From contig CAWBOK010000001.1 in assembly GCA_963790415.1 (NCBI GenBank), positions 930,001-994,000 on the forward strand: a DNA stretch of 64,000 bases, given 5' to 3'. Positions 1 through 9,258 of the stretch are shown here, one piece after another. The DNA is from JAJZQZ01 sp963790415. Lineage in GTDB: Bacteria > Actinomycetota > Thermoleophilia > RBG-16-64-13. The notes under the pieces are model-generated. The model did no database searches. It had not been told where the DNA came from and was given only the letters and a program-made list of their open reading frames with translations. The first letter of the stretch is position 1. Each line of letters starts with the position of its first letter. A program made the position numbers and the translations under genes.

Positions 1-71
1 GCGTAGTAAACCAGTACCGGACCGCGCCGCCAACCCCGGCCGGGCGGCACCGCCCGAGGCGGCTGCCTCCC

Positions 72-80
72 TGCTACCAT
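72..80 (+). promoter_or_regulatory. Extended -10 box, near-leaderless ABC gene
   Basis: TGCTACCAT fits an extended -10 (TGn followed by TAnnnT). Its expected transcription start, about 7 bases further on, falls at the ATG at 88. The same TG[C/G]TA box stands just before several other genes in the window. No convincing -35 was seen. Confidence 0.4.
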
Positions 81-87
81 GGTCGCC

Positions 88-1020
88 ATGGAAGAGGAAC
101 CCACAACCCCCGCCCCCCTGATCGAGGCGACCGACCTCGTGAAGTGCTACGGCGACCTGTGCGCCGTGAACGGCGTGGACTTCACCGCGCAGCCGCGTGA
201 CTTTCTGGGCTTCCTCGGGCCCAACGGGGCCGGCAAGAGCACCCTCATGAAGATGATCTACTGCCTGGTCGAGCCCACATCCGGCCGGTTGCGCGTCTTC
301 GACACCGACGTGCGTGCCGACCCGCGCCGCATCAAGTCCCGCCTGGGTGTGGTCCCCCAGGAGAACAACCTCGATCCCGACCTGACCGTGTGGGACAACC
401 TGCTGGTCTACGCCCGCTACTTCGGCCTGCGCGGCTCTGAGGTGCAAAGCCGCGCCAAGGAACTCCTCGACTTCATGGAGTTGTGGGAGAAACGCGATAC
501 GGTGATCGGCAAGCTCTCGGGAGGAATGAAGCGGCGTCTGGTGATCGCGCGCGCCCTTCTCAACGAACCCGATGTGGTGATCCTCGACGAGCCCACCACG
601 GGCCTCGACCCCCAAGTGCGCCACCTCATCTGGGACCGTCTGCTCGAATTGCGCGAGCAGGGCCTCACGTTCCTGCTCACCACCCACTATATGGAAGAGG
701 CCGAGAACCTCTGCGACCGTCTGCTGATCATGGACAACGGCTGCATCATCGCCCGAGGGCGCCCCCTCGACCTCGTGCGCGAGCACGTGGGCGAGTTCGT
801 GCTCGAACTGATAGCCGACCCCATGTTGGAGGCCGAGATCGCCCAGGCTCATCCCGACCTTGGTCGGCAACGCAGCGGGCAGCGCCTGTATCTCTACGGC
901 GGAGGCGCCGAGGAACTCGCTCCGCTCGCACAGCGCTACGGCGGCCGCGAGAGCCGCCTACGCCCCACCTCCGTGGAGGATGTGTTCCTCAAGCTGACCG
1001 GCCGGGAGATCCGCGAATGA
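88..1020 (+). CDS. ABC exporter ATP-binding protein (NodI/drug-export type)
   Basis: ATPase subunit of an ABC-2 type exporter, expected on the inner face of the membrane with the permease encoded next. Visible motifs are Walker A GPNGAGKST near residue 45, a Q-loop (VVPQENN), the signature LSGGMKRR, Walker B VVILDEPTTGLDP and the H-loop TTHYMEEAE. Length (about 310 aa) and the C-terminal region match NodI-like ATPases. An ATG at 79 is also in frame, but the extended -10 box at 72-80 would start transcription near 88, so the second ATG is preferred. Its stop overlaps the permease start (ATGA), so the two are translationally coupled. The substrate cannot be told; NodI/NodJ relatives export oligosaccharides or drugs. 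Confidence 0.9.
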   Translation: MEEEPTTPAPLIEATDLVKCYGDLCAVNGVDFTAQPRDFLGFLGPNGAGKSTLMKMIYCLVEPTSGRLRVFDTDVRADPRRIKSRLGVVPQENNLDPDLTVWDNLLVYARYFGLRGSEVQSRAKELLDFMELWEKRDTVIGKLSGGMKRRLVIARALLNEPDVVILDEPTTGLDPQVRHLIWDRLLELREQGLTFLLTTHYMEEAENLCDRLLIMDNGCIIARGRPLDLVREHVGEFVLELIADPMLEAEIAQAHPDLGRQRSGQRLYLYGGGAEELAPLAQRYGGRESRLRPTSVEDVFLKLTGREIRE

Positions 1021-1893
1021 GCGGTGAGACCTCGCCGGTCGTGGCCCCGCCCTCGCCCGGACTCGGGCTCCCCGCCGGCGGCCCGGACGTGCACCCCGCT
1101 CCCGCCGTGATCCGGCGGCCGCGAGGTATGCGCGCGGTCGGCCCCCGGTTCCTCCAGGTCTGGTACCGCGACGCCCACGTCTTCGCCAAACTCTGGAAGA
1201 CCAACCTGTTCCCGCCCTTGATCGAACCGTTCCTGTTTCTACTCGCCCTGGGGATCGGCGTGGGCTACTACATCACCTCCATCGACGGGGTCGACTACCT
1301 GTCGTTCGTCGCCCCGGGCATCATCGTCACCACGTCGATCCTCCAGGCCACCTTTGAATGCACCTACTCCGCCTACTTCCGCATGGCCTTCCAAAGCACC
1401 TATGACGCCATCATCTCCACTCCGGTGGCCCCCGAAGAGCTGAGCCTGGGCGAGATCGGCTGGGGAGCGACCCGGGCGCTGATCACCGCCGCGGCCGTCG
1501 TGTTCGCGCTCACGGTGGTCGGACGCATGCCGATCATCTGGATCCCACCCGTGCTCGCCCTGCAGTTCGTCGCGGGCATCCATTTCGCCGCCCTCAGCCT
1601 GAACATCACCAGCCGGGTGTACTCCGACCGAGTACTTCAACTTCTACTTGAGCGGCGTCATCTTCCCCCTGCAGATGCTCACGGGAGCGTACTTCCCTCT
1701 CTCGCGGATCCCCGAGGCGCTCCAGCCCCTGGCCTGGGCGTTGCCGCTCACGTCCATGATCGACCTCACCCGGGGGATGATGCTGGGCCGGCTGGGCTGG
1801 TACTCGCTGCTGGAACTGGCGTACATCCTGGTGACGACGGTGATCTTCGTCGAACTCGCGCTACGCAGCATGCGGCGGCGTCTGATCCAGTGA
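1017..1893 (+). CDS. ABC-2 type permease (NodJ-like), frameshifted
   Basis: Membrane partner of the preceding ATPase. The first part (start ATG 1017) has the family's helices, including a segment around LIEPFLFLLALGIGVGYY. The C-terminal part, with FPLQMLTGAYFPLSRIPEAL (the usual 'SG.FFP' loop), is in another frame. Removing one C near 1628 restores a smooth reading, VYSDEYFNFYLSG, giving about 291 aa, close to the usual 260-290. I read this as a one-base insertion, probably a sequence error, rather than a dead gene, because both halves are well conserved. The gene overlaps the ATPase before it and the GTG of the next gene. Confidence 0.8.
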
Positions 1894-3376
1894 GGCTGCG
1901 CCACCCGGCTCCGACGACCACGAGTCCCGCGGAGCCCATCCCGGCGAGCTCCGGCCGCGCGCCTCCTGCTGGTGGCCGCCATGTGGGACCTACATATTCC
2001 TGTTCGCCAAATGGACCGTTCGCAACCACTTCGCCTACGGCACCGCCGGCTTCGACCTGGGCATATTCGATCAGGGCGTGTGGTTGCTCAGCCGGTTCAA
2101 AGAGCCGTTCATCACCGTCATGGGGACTCACCTGTTCGGCGACCACACGTCATTCATCCTCGCGCTGCTGGTTCCGTTCTATTGGATCTGGCCGTCGGCC
2201 AACGTGTTGCTCGTGGCGCAATGCGCAGCGCTCGGGTTGGCCGCGATCCCGGCCTTCCTCCTCGGCCGATGGGTGCTCCGAAACGAGTGGTTGGCCCTCT
2301 GCGTGGCCGTCGCCTACCTGCTGCAACCGGCGGTGGCGTTCACGAATCTGGAACAGTTCCACCCCGACAGCTTCGAAGTGCCCCTGGTTCTCCTCGCCCT
2401 GTACTTCATGGCCCGGGGCCGCTGGAGACTGTTCGTGGGGTGCGTGATCGCCCTGCTCCTGGTGAAGGAGGACGTGGCCCTCTTCACGCTGCCTCTCGGC
2501 GTGTACGTGGCCCTGCGTCACAACCTGCGGGTGGGCGCCCTGACGGCGGGAGTATCCCTAGCCTACTTCGTCCTCGCTATTTGGGTGATCCTGCCCGGTT
2601 TCAACGAGGTGGGCACCCTCGATGCCTGGCGCATCCCCTTCGGTGGATTCGGAGAGTTGCTGAAGGCCACCTTCACCCGACCCCGGGATGTGATCGAGTT
2701 GGCGCTGGGACCAGGACGACCCCTCTATCTGGCTCAACTCCTCCTGCCCCTCGCATTGCTGCCGCTGGGCTCTCCCCTCGTGCTCACCGCCGCCGGTCCC
2801 CTCCTCTCCAACCTCCTTAGCACCTTCTCCTACCAGCATCAGATCGGGTATCACTACTCCACGCTGGTCGTGCCCGTGCTGGTGGCTTCGGCCGTGTTCA
2901 CGGTGGGCCGGGCGCCCCGAGGATGGATCCGCACAACGCTGGCCGCTGTGCTGGTCGTGGCCTCACTCTGGGGCGCATACTACTGGGGACCCAGCCCGTG
3001 GTCGCGGGTGCCGGCGCCCATGGCCCTCGTGCCCTATCCGCCCGCGGAGGAACTCCGCGCCGCGACGGCGTTGATCCCCCCGGGCGCTTCTGTCGCCGCC
3101 TTCTATCGATTCGCGCCTCACCTCACGCACCGAGAGCGGATCTACGAACTCCCCACGCCATGGCGGGCGGCCAACTGGGGCGACTACCGGTACGAGGGTC
3201 AGCGACTCCCCGAGGCCGACAAGGTAGACTACGTGCTGCTCTCCCCCCGGGTGGGCGAGCCGAGCGATGCCGAGTGGATACAGACGCTGACGAACGAGGG
3301 CTTCATGACCATCTATCAATCACCGGGTCTGCTCCTCCTGAAGCGCGGGCCCTTGCCCGGCCCCACGACCCCGTGA
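1890..3376 (+). CDS. DUF2079 polytopic membrane protein, N-terminal frameshifts
   Basis: Predicted multi-spanning membrane protein of the DUF2079 family, whose members resemble glycosyltransferase-C type enzymes; the exact reaction is unknown. The hallmark segment FDLGIFDQGVWLLSR lies near the N-terminus, followed by about ten hydrophobic stretches and a C-terminal soluble part. The long uninterrupted frame begins only at 2078. Upstream, homology continues in other frames: a hydrophobic LLLVAAMW, then TYIFLFAKW after an apparent extra G near 1986. The likely start is the GTG at 1890, overlapping the permease stop (GTGA), which needs two one-base corrections. The end overlaps the GTG of the next ATPase. 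Its position between two ABC exporters suggests a joint role in envelope glycan or lipid handling; this is inference. Confidence 0.75.
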
Positions 3377-4336
3377 CGACGGGTTCCGACCCCGCCATCG
3401 CCTGCTCGGAGGTGCGCAAGCGCTACCGAGCAACGGTGGCCCTCAATGGGGTGAGCCTGGAGGTGGAACGGGGAAGTGTCTTCGGCTTCCTCGGCCCCAA
3501 CGGGGCGGGCAAGTCCACCTTGGTGAAGATCCTCACCGGCCTGGTTCACCATAGCGACGGGCAGGTGGAGGTGCTCGGCGGCAGGCCGGGCACGCGGTCG
3601 GTGCAACGCCGTGTGGGCTATCTGCCCGAACTGTTCCGCTTCCCCTCCTGGCTCACCGGCAGGGAGTTGCTGCTGTTCCACGGCCGACTCGCGGGCGCGC
3701 CGGTAGACGCCGCCGCCCTGCTCGACCTGGTAGGCATCGGCCCCGCCGGCGATCGACGCATAGGCGAGTACTCCAAGGGCATGCAGCAGCGGCTCGGCCT
3801 GGCCCAGGCGTTGGTGGGCGACCCCGAGTTGGTCTTCCTGGACGAGCCCACCAGCGCCCTTGACCCCCTGGGCCGCCTCGACGTGCGCGACGTGCTGCTA
3901 CATCTGCGCCGGCGAGGCATGACCGTCTTCCTGAACAGCCATCTGCTGACCGAAGTGGAGCGGGTCTGCGACCAGGTGGCGGTGATCGACCGAGGGGTAA
4001 TCGTCGCCCAGGGTTCGACCGAAGACCTGCTCCGAAAGCCGGCCGTCCACATCCGGGTGGGGGATGTTCCGCAGGAACTGGCCGCCGGGCTGGTGCGGGA
4101 TCTTGACGCCACCTACGCCGATGGCGTGCTCACCATCCCCACGGCCACCGTAGAGCGCGGTGCCCGACCTCGTCCGCGCCGTCGTGGCCACAGGCGCGCC
4201 TGTGTACGAGGTGGGCGTGGTGCGACAGTCGCTGGAGGAGGCCTTCGTCGACCTCGTCGGTCACCACCGGGCCGACGACCCGCCCGAGGGAGAGCTTGAA
4301 TCTCACCCGACGCTGGCGCGGCGCCGAGGAGGCTTC
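3373..4336 (+). CDS. ABC transporter ATP-binding protein, frameshifted C-terminus
   Basis: Second ABC-2 type ATPase. Walker A is GPNGAGKST, the signature region EYSKGMQQRLGLAQ, Walker B LVFLDEPTSALDP and the switch His is in LNSHLLTE. The GTG start at 3373 overlaps the previous stop (GTGA). The C-terminal domain changes frame near 4152-4156: deleting one G gives VERVPDLVRAVVATG, leading into the typical ending RQSLEEAFVDLVG. After the shift no stop occurs before the permease frame, so in this sequence the two are joined; a second small error near 4290-4335 is likely. It works with the following permease to export an unknown substrate. Confidence 0.82.
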
Positions 4337-5245
4337 GTGACCACGGGGGCGCGCGGGCGCGCCGGACAGGTGGTGCTGATCGCCGGGCACACCTGGAAGG
4401 AAGGTCTGCGTCGCCGCATGATACTGGTCGGCTTCCTGCTGACCGCAGCCTTTGTGGCCCTCTACGCCGTCGGGGTCTACTACGCCTTCCGAGACATCGC
4501 GGCGATGGCAGGCGACTCTCTGGCGGGCGGGGTCTCCGTGGGAGCGATCTCGGTCGACCAGAACATGATCCGCGACCTTGCCGCCTACCAGACGCTCAGC
4601 TTCGGATTGTTCATCAGCAGTTTCCTGAGCGCCATGCTGGTCGTCTTTCTGGCTTCGGGGATGATCTCGGGCGACGCCGAGAACGGCACCCTGCAGACCA
4701 TCGTCACTCGTCCGATCGCCCGCGTAGAGATCCTCCTCGGACGCTACCTGGGCTATGCCACCATCTATCTGGCGTACCTCGTGTTGCTGGCCGGCAGCAT
4801 CGTGCTGCTCACCTGGGTCTTCTCCGGCTATGCTCCGCCGTCGCCGGTACAGGCGGTCGTTCTTCTGGCGATGGAAGGGCTCATCATCCTCGGTCTCGTG
4901 AGTCTCGGAAGCGCAGTGCTCTCGCCCGTCGCCACCGGGGTGCTGGTGCTGATGGCCTACGGCCTGGCGTTCATCGGCGGCGTGGTGCAGCAGATCGGGA
5001 TGTTCCTGCAAAACGGCACCGCGGAGCGCCTCGGTGCGGCCGTGCACTACCTCATCCCGAGTGACGCCTTCTTCCGCATGTCGCTCAATGGTCTCGTTCC
5101 GGCCCGATCCATCCTGCCCGAATTCGCCAGCGGGCCCTTCGGCAGTCCCGCGTCGCCCACCGTAGCTTCGGTGCTCTTCGGAGTGGTCTACCTGGTGGCG
5201 TGCCTGGCTGCGGCCGCCTACCTCTTCGAGCGCCGCGACCTCTGA
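4337..5245 (+). CDS. ABC-2 family transporter permease
   Basis: Permease for the ATPase just upstream. About 302 aa with six predicted membrane spans; the first follows a basic stretch (KEGLRRRM). The cytoplasmic loop has ISGDAENGTLQTIVTRPI, the pattern seen in ABC2_membrane_2 proteins of the NatB/YhaP type. Start is the GTG at 4337; the reading frame is open upstream because of the frameshift in the ATPase, so the start is inferred from where the ATPase domain should end. The last helix ends in AAAAYLFERRDL, a common ending for this family. Substrate unknown. Confidence 0.82.
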   Translation: MTTGARGRAGQVVLIAGHTWKEGLRRRMILVGFLLTAAFVALYAVGVYYAFRDIAAMAGDSLAGGVSVGAISVDQNMIRDLAAYQTLSFGLFISSFLSAMLVVFLASGMISGDAENGTLQTIVTRPIARVEILLGRYLGYATIYLAYLVLLAGSIVLLTWVFSGYAPPSPVQAVVLLAMEGLIILGLVSLGSAVLSPVATGVLVLMAYGLAFIGGVVQQIGMFLQNGTAERLGAAVHYLIPSDAFFRMSLNGLVPARSILPEFASGPFGSPASPTVASVLFGVVYLVACLAAAAYLFERRDL

Positions 5246-5348
5246 CTCGCGTACCGGCTGGACGGACCGTAACCCTCTCTTCCCCCCACGCGTTTATAGG
5301 AGCACGCGTAGGAAGCGCGTGAGAGCACTGGACACAAGGACGGGGGCC

Positions 5349-5747
5349 ATGTCGGAACGGGGTTTCATGGACGACGAGTCACAACTGACCGCCAGGCTGG
5401 CCGTGGAGCGATTGGGAGCTCTGGCCACCTACGTCGATAGGCTGTCGGCCAAGTTCCCTCTGAGGGAGCATCCGGCGCTACGCGCCCAGATGCGACGCGC
5501 CGCCATGGACGGTCTGTCCAACGGGGCGTGCTGCCTCGAAGCCGTCCCGGGCAGGGACCACCGAATCCTGCTCCTGCGCAGCCTCGGAGCCGTCAGCGAA
5601 CTGGAGACGTTCTCCCGCCTGGCCCTTCAATCCGGCGCGGTCACGACCACCGAGGCGGAGCATCTCTCGTTCATGGTCCATGTCGCCGATCAGTCCCTGC
5701 GGGCCGACCTGGGCCGCACTGCCATGGCCCTCTGCGGCGCCGCCTAG
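5349..5747 (+). CDS. Four-helix bundle protein (S23/IVP-like)
   Basis: Small soluble helical protein of about 132 aa. The pattern FPLREHPALRAQMRRAA, then a long helix containing SLGAVSELETFSRLA, resembles the four-helix bundle proteins first found as 23S rRNA intervening-sequence proteins (TIGR02436-like). Family members form pentameric bundles and have no agreed cellular role outside retroelements; no reverse transcriptase is present here. The ATG at 5349 is chosen because AAGGA at 5336-5340 lies 8 bases upstream; a GTG at 5319 is also in frame. The stop codon TAG is the first triplet of TAGCAGGCTGCTGAA, the edge of the repeat element that follows. Confidence 0.62.
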   Translation: MSERGFMDDESQLTARLAVERLGALATYVDRLSAKFPLREHPALRAQMRRAAMDGLSNGACCLEAVPGRDHRILLLRSLGAVSELETFSRLALQSGAVTTTEAEHLSFMVHVADQSLRADLGRTAMALCGAA

Positions 5748-5749
5748 CA

Positions 5750-5906
5750 GGCTGCTGAATGGTGACGCTTCGCCGTCAGGGCGCGACGGGCGAACGCGAG
5801 AGTAGGACGCAGGGAGCGCTCGTAGCAGCGCTACGTGCGCGACCGAGGACGCTCTATCGCGCCGGCCGGTGCGTTCTGGCGACCAAGGCTTCGCTATTCA
5901 GCAGCC
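5750..5906. repeat. 157-bp inverted-repeat element, copy 1
   Basis: Ends are perfect 10-bp inverted repeats GGCTGCTGAA and TTCAGCAGCC. Just inside them lie GACGCTTCGCC on the left and CCAAGGCTTCG on the right; the middle holds a hairpin, CGTAG-CAGCG-CTACG. The copy at 14052-14208 has the same length and nearly the same sequence. GCCGCCTAG occurs directly on both sides (5739-5747 and 5904-5912), possibly a target duplication that partly overlaps the inverted repeat. No coding capacity is evident, so it looks like a MITE- or REP-like non-autonomous element. Confidence 0.8.
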
Positions 5907-5978
5907 GCCTAGGGCCCCACCCCGGCCCCCACCTCCCCACGCGCGTGGCTCTGCCCTCGGTGTCGCTCTCGACGGCGA

Positions 5979-5987
5979 TGGTACACT
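5979..5987 (+). promoter_or_regulatory. Extended -10 box before amidase
   Basis: TGGTACACT matches the TG[C/G]TAnnnT box. The expected transcription start is at or next to the ATG at 5994, and no Shine-Dalgarno sequence is present, so the message is probably leaderless. Confidence 0.45.
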
Positions 5988-5993
5988 TTCACC

Positions 5994-7028
5994 ATGGCGA
6001 ACCGACCTCCTTCCGACCCGGCCACCCGCGAACTCATGTCGGAACTCCGACGCAAGAGGGAACGCGGTCGCCGCCTGCGCCTCGCCGCCGTCGGAGGGGT
6101 CGTGTTGCTCGTGGTAGCCGGCTTCGCGATCGCGTCGGTGTCGGCTCTGACCGGGAATAGCCCCACTGCCACGACCGGTGTCGTCGTAGGCAGCGCGACG
6201 ACCGTGACGACGAGCGTGACGACCGCCGGTGCCCGCGCCACATCCACCACGGCGCCCAAAGGCCCGCCGACGACCCGCAAGCCACCACCGCGGCCCCCGA
6301 CCACCACGGCCCCCGCCACCCCCACCGCGACCGCGCCGGGGAGCGCCACCCCGACCACACAGCCGGTAGCCTCGTCCGGGGGCGTCGATGGAGCGGTCGT
6401 AGTGGTCGACCCCGGGCACCAGGGCCGCGGCAACTCCGCCCAGGAAGCGATCGGGCCCGGCTCCAAGACGACCAAGGACAAGGTGACCTCGGGCACGAGC
6501 GGAGTCTCTTCGGGCACGGACGAGAGCACGATCACCCTGGCCATCGGCCTCAAGCTGCGCGACGCACTTCAGGCGCGAGGCATCAAGGTGGTCATGACCC
6601 GCACCAGCCAGGACGTGGATCTCTCGAACATCCAGCGCACCAAGATCGCGAACGCGGCCAACGCGGCGCTCTACATCCGCGTACACGCCGACGGGGCGGA
6701 GAGCAGCTCCACCCACGGCATCCACACACTCTATCCGGCCACCATATCCGGCTGGACCGACGACATCGCCGGAGTCTCCAAACGGGCGGCCCAATTGGCC
6801 CAGAGCGCCCTGGTCGCCGCCACCGGCGCCTCCGATCGCGGCCTCGACGCCCGGACCGACATGACCGGGTTCAACTGGTCCGACGTGCCGGTGATCATCC
6901 CGGAGCTCGGGTTCATGAGCAATCCCGAGGAAGACCGGCTGCTCAACTCTCCTGCGTACCAGCAGAAGATCGCCAACGCGCTGGCCGACGCCGCCGTACA
7001 GTTCATACAGGAACAGAGGGGCGGATGA
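5994..7028 (+). CDS. N-acetylmuramoyl-L-alanine amidase (Amidase_3)
   Basis: Cell-wall hydrolase that cleaves the amide bond between muramic acid and L-alanine in peptidoglycan. A short cytoplasmic tail, one membrane span at about residues 22-45 (VVLLVVAGFAIASV), and a threonine/proline-rich linker to about residue 125 are followed by the catalytic domain. Zinc ligands and catalytic residues are visible: His in VDPGHQG, Glu in the TDESTITLAIGLKLRDAL helix, His in YIRVHADG and Glu in IPELGFMSN. Length (344 aa) suits a membrane-anchored CwlD/AmiC relative. Start is the ATG at 5994 directly after an extended -10 box. Its stop overlaps the start of the UDP-sugar dehydrogenase gene (ATGA). Confidence 0.9.
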   Translation: MANRPPSDPATRELMSELRRKRERGRRLRLAAVGGVVLLVVAGFAIASVSALTGNSPTATTGVVVGSATTVTTSVTTAGARATSTTAPKGPPTTRKPPPRPPTTTAPATPTATAPGSATPTTQPVASSGGVDGAVVVVDPGHQGRGNSAQEAIGPGSKTTKDKVTSGTSGVSSGTDESTITLAIGLKLRDALQARGIKVVMTRTSQDVDLSNIQRTKIANAANAALYIRVHADGAESSSTHGIHTLYPATISGWTDDIAGVSKRAAQLAQSALVAATGASDRGLDARTDMTGFNWSDVPVIIPELGFMSNPEEDRLLNSPAYQQKIANALADAAVQFIQEQRGG

Positions 7029-8321
7029 GCCGAGTCACAGTCATCGGAGCCGGATACGTGGGGCTGGTAACCGGGGCCTGCCTGGCGGCCATCGGCCACG
7101 AGGTCGTCGGCATGGACGTGGATGAGGACAAGGTGCGCCGGCTTGAACACCGGCGAGGTGCCCATCTACGAGCCCGGCTTGGCCGACCTCGTCGCAGCCC
7201 ATAGCGACCGACTCACCTTCACAGCCGACGGCACCGAGGCGTATCGGCAAGGCGAGTTCATCTTCGTGTGCGTGGACACCCCGCCGACATATTCCGGCGA
7301 CGCCGATCTCTCCCGCATCTGGCAGGTGATCGACAGGCTTCCGCCGAAGGACGGCCCCCGTGTGCTGGTGACCAAATCGACCGTCCCTGTGGGCACCGGC
7401 GCCGCCATCCAGGCCGAGCTCGCCGCGCGCGGGCTCGCTCATGTGAGCTATTGCTCCAACCCCGAGTTCCTGCGCGAGGGCACCGCCATCGCCGACTTCA
7501 TGCACCCCGACCGCGTGGTGGTGGGCGCCAACGACGTCGAGACGCGCGACCGGGTGGCCTCGCTCTACGATCCCCTGCAGGCCACCGTGCTGAAGACCGA
7601 TGTGGCGTCCGCCGAGATGATCAAGTACGCCTCGAACGCCTTCCTGGCCACCAAGATCAGCTTCATCAACGAGATCGCCAACGTGTGCGAGGTCACCGGC
7701 GCCGACGTGCGCACCGTCGCTCACGGGATGGGCCTCGACCGGCGGATCGGGCCGCAATTCCTGCAGGCCGGCATCGGCTACGGAGGCAGTTGCTTCCCCA
7801 AGGACGTCTCGGCCCTCAAGCAGCTCGCCGGCAACTCCGGCTACCACTTCCAACTGCTGACGGCGGTCATCGAGGTCAACGAGCTCCAGAAACGCCGCGT
7901 GATCGGCAAGCTCAAGCATCATCTGGGCGCCGAGCTGCGGGGCAAGCGCATCGCCCTCTTGGGCTTGGCGTTCAAGCCGAACACCGATGACATACGCGAG
8001 GCCAGCTCCATCGTCCTGGCGGGTCGCCTGCAGGCCGAAGGAGCGGTGGTGACGGCGTTCGACCCCGTGGCCATGGACGGCGTCGCACGGCTCTTGCCCT
8101 CGCTGAACCTGGCCACATCGGCCCTGGCCGCCCTCGAGGGCGCCGATGCCTGCGTGCTGGTCACCGAGTGGTCCGAGTTCGTGGGTCTGGATTGGGCCCA
8201 AGTGCGTACCGTGATGGCGCAACCGATCCTCATCGACGGCCGCAACGCGCTGGACGCCGACGCCCTGGTCGCGCTGGGCTTCACGTACGAAGGAATAGGC
8301 ACCCACGGAGGCCCCGTCTGA
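7025..8321 (+). CDS. ugd: UDP-glucose 6-dehydrogenase, one frameshift
   Basis: Oxidises UDP-glucose to UDP-glucuronate with two NAD+, supplying uronic acid for surface glycans. N-terminal Rossmann motif VIGAGYVGLVTGACLA; then FVCVDTPPT, KSTVPVGTG, NPEFLREGTA, the helix EMIKYASNAFLATKISFINE, and the catalytic Cys in GYGGSCFPKD. The C-terminal UDP-binding domain has LGLAFKPNTDDIREA. The frame breaks near 7142: removing one T from GGCTTGAAC gives RRLNTGEVPIYEPGL, the family consensus, so this is a one-base insertion. About 431 aa after correction, normal for Ugd/TuaD. Start ATG overlaps the amidase stop. Confidence 0.92.
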
Positions 8322-8334
8322 GAAGGAGGTGGCG

Positions 8335-9177
8335 ATGTTTTGCCCCGCGTGCGGCAAAGCGTTGGAAGAAGGCAAGACCTTCTGCAAGTACTGCGGGGCC
8401 AGACTGACGCCAAGCCCTGTCACAACGCCCCTGCCGCCGCCCGGCGGACCGTGGACTTCTCCGGCTCCACCTACCGGGTGGTCACAGGTGCCGCCAACGC
8501 CCGGAACCCCGGGGCCGCCCCCGCCCCGGTCGGGCGGCAGGACCGGCCTCATCGTGCTTATCGCGATCGTGGCGGTACTGTTGCTTGGAGCCGGCGTCGC
8601 TGTGGCCTTTGTCCTCTTTGCGCCGGCGGAATCGGAAGGCGAGCGCACGCAGACCTCGGGCGTCGTCGTCGCCACGACTACCGCCTCCACCGAGCCGTCG
8701 GGCACGGGCGCGAGCGCCACGGTCCCCGGTTTCGACCCGGACGGCACCGCGACCACTCAGCCCTCCACCGACTCGGGAGCAGATACGGCGGCCTACCAAC
8801 AGGCCCTTGACGGTCTGGAGACTGTGCTCGTGCACTGCGACGAACGCATGCCGGCGCTCGCCGACCAGATCAACGCCGCTGCTCCCAGCGTGCCCAGTTC
8901 CGTGTCGCAGGAACTCGACAGCCTGTACGCCGACGTGGAAGAGGCACGCAGCGCTCTGGGCGACCTGCAGCCCCCGCCGGCGTACGAACAGGCCGATCAG
9001 TTCATCTTCGAAGCGGCGGACGCGATGCAGAACCGCATCGACCAGACCTCGAAGGGCATCGATGCGATGTGGAACGCGGGGACCGTGGACGCAGGCACGC
9101 CCTACTTCGACGAGGGCCGCAGGGCACGCGACCAGTTCCGCACGCTCTTCGATCAGTACCTAGCCGCGAAACCGTAG
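8335..9177 (+). CDS. Zinc-ribbon membrane protein, unknown function
   Basis: 280 aa. An N-terminal zinc ribbon (CPACG at residues 3-7, CKYCG about 15 residues later) is followed by a proline-rich linker, one membrane span near residues 63-87 (LIVLIAIVAVLLLGAGVAVAFVLF), a threonine-rich stretch and a helical extracytoplasmic domain of about 130 residues. The topology suggests a cytoplasmic metal-binding head tethered to an outside domain; function unknown. AAGGAGG at 8323-8329 places the start at ATG 8335 (5-base spacing); a GTG inside the Shine-Dalgarno is unlikely. Probably co-transcribed with ugd. Confidence 0.75.
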   Translation: MFCPACGKALEEGKTFCKYCGARLTPSPVTTPLPPPGGPWTSPAPPTGWSQVPPTPGTPGPPPPRSGGRTGLIVLIAIVAVLLLGAGVAVAFVLFAPAESEGERTQTSGVVVATTTASTEPSGTGASATVPGFDPDGTATTQPSTDSGADTAAYQQALDGLETVLVHCDERMPALADQINAAAPSVPSSVSQELDSLYADVEEARSALGDLQPPPAYEQADQFIFEAADAMQNRIDQTSKGIDAMWNAGTVDAGTPYFDEGRRARDQFRTLFDQYLAAKP

Positions 9178-9178
9178 T

Positions 9179-9230
9179 CGGCCGCGCGGCCGCCGGGACG
9201 CGGTACGCACGCGATCCGGTACGCACGCGA
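9179..9230. repeat. Palindrome plus 14-bp direct repeat between convergent genes
   Basis: CGGCCGCGCGGCCG (9179-9192) is a GC-rich palindrome right after the zinc-ribbon gene's stop and may help termination, though no T-run follows. CGGTACGCACGCGA then occurs twice (9201-9214 and 9217-9230), separated by TC. No coding potential. Confidence 0.5.
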
Positions 9231-9258
9231 CGCGGCGCCCTCGGACGCGGCCGGGCCC

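Noticed and set aside
483..2447. A 654-residue open frame spanning the ABC ATPase and permease genes
   Set aside because: Only its middle (1017 to about 1628) matches a protein family; the rest is arginine/proline-rich shadow sequence of other genes.
5904..5912. GCCGCCTAG flanks of repeat copy 1 as a certain 9-bp target duplication
   Set aside because: Part of the motif overlaps the inverted repeat, and copies 2 and 3 have no equivalent duplication, so it is mentioned only as possible.
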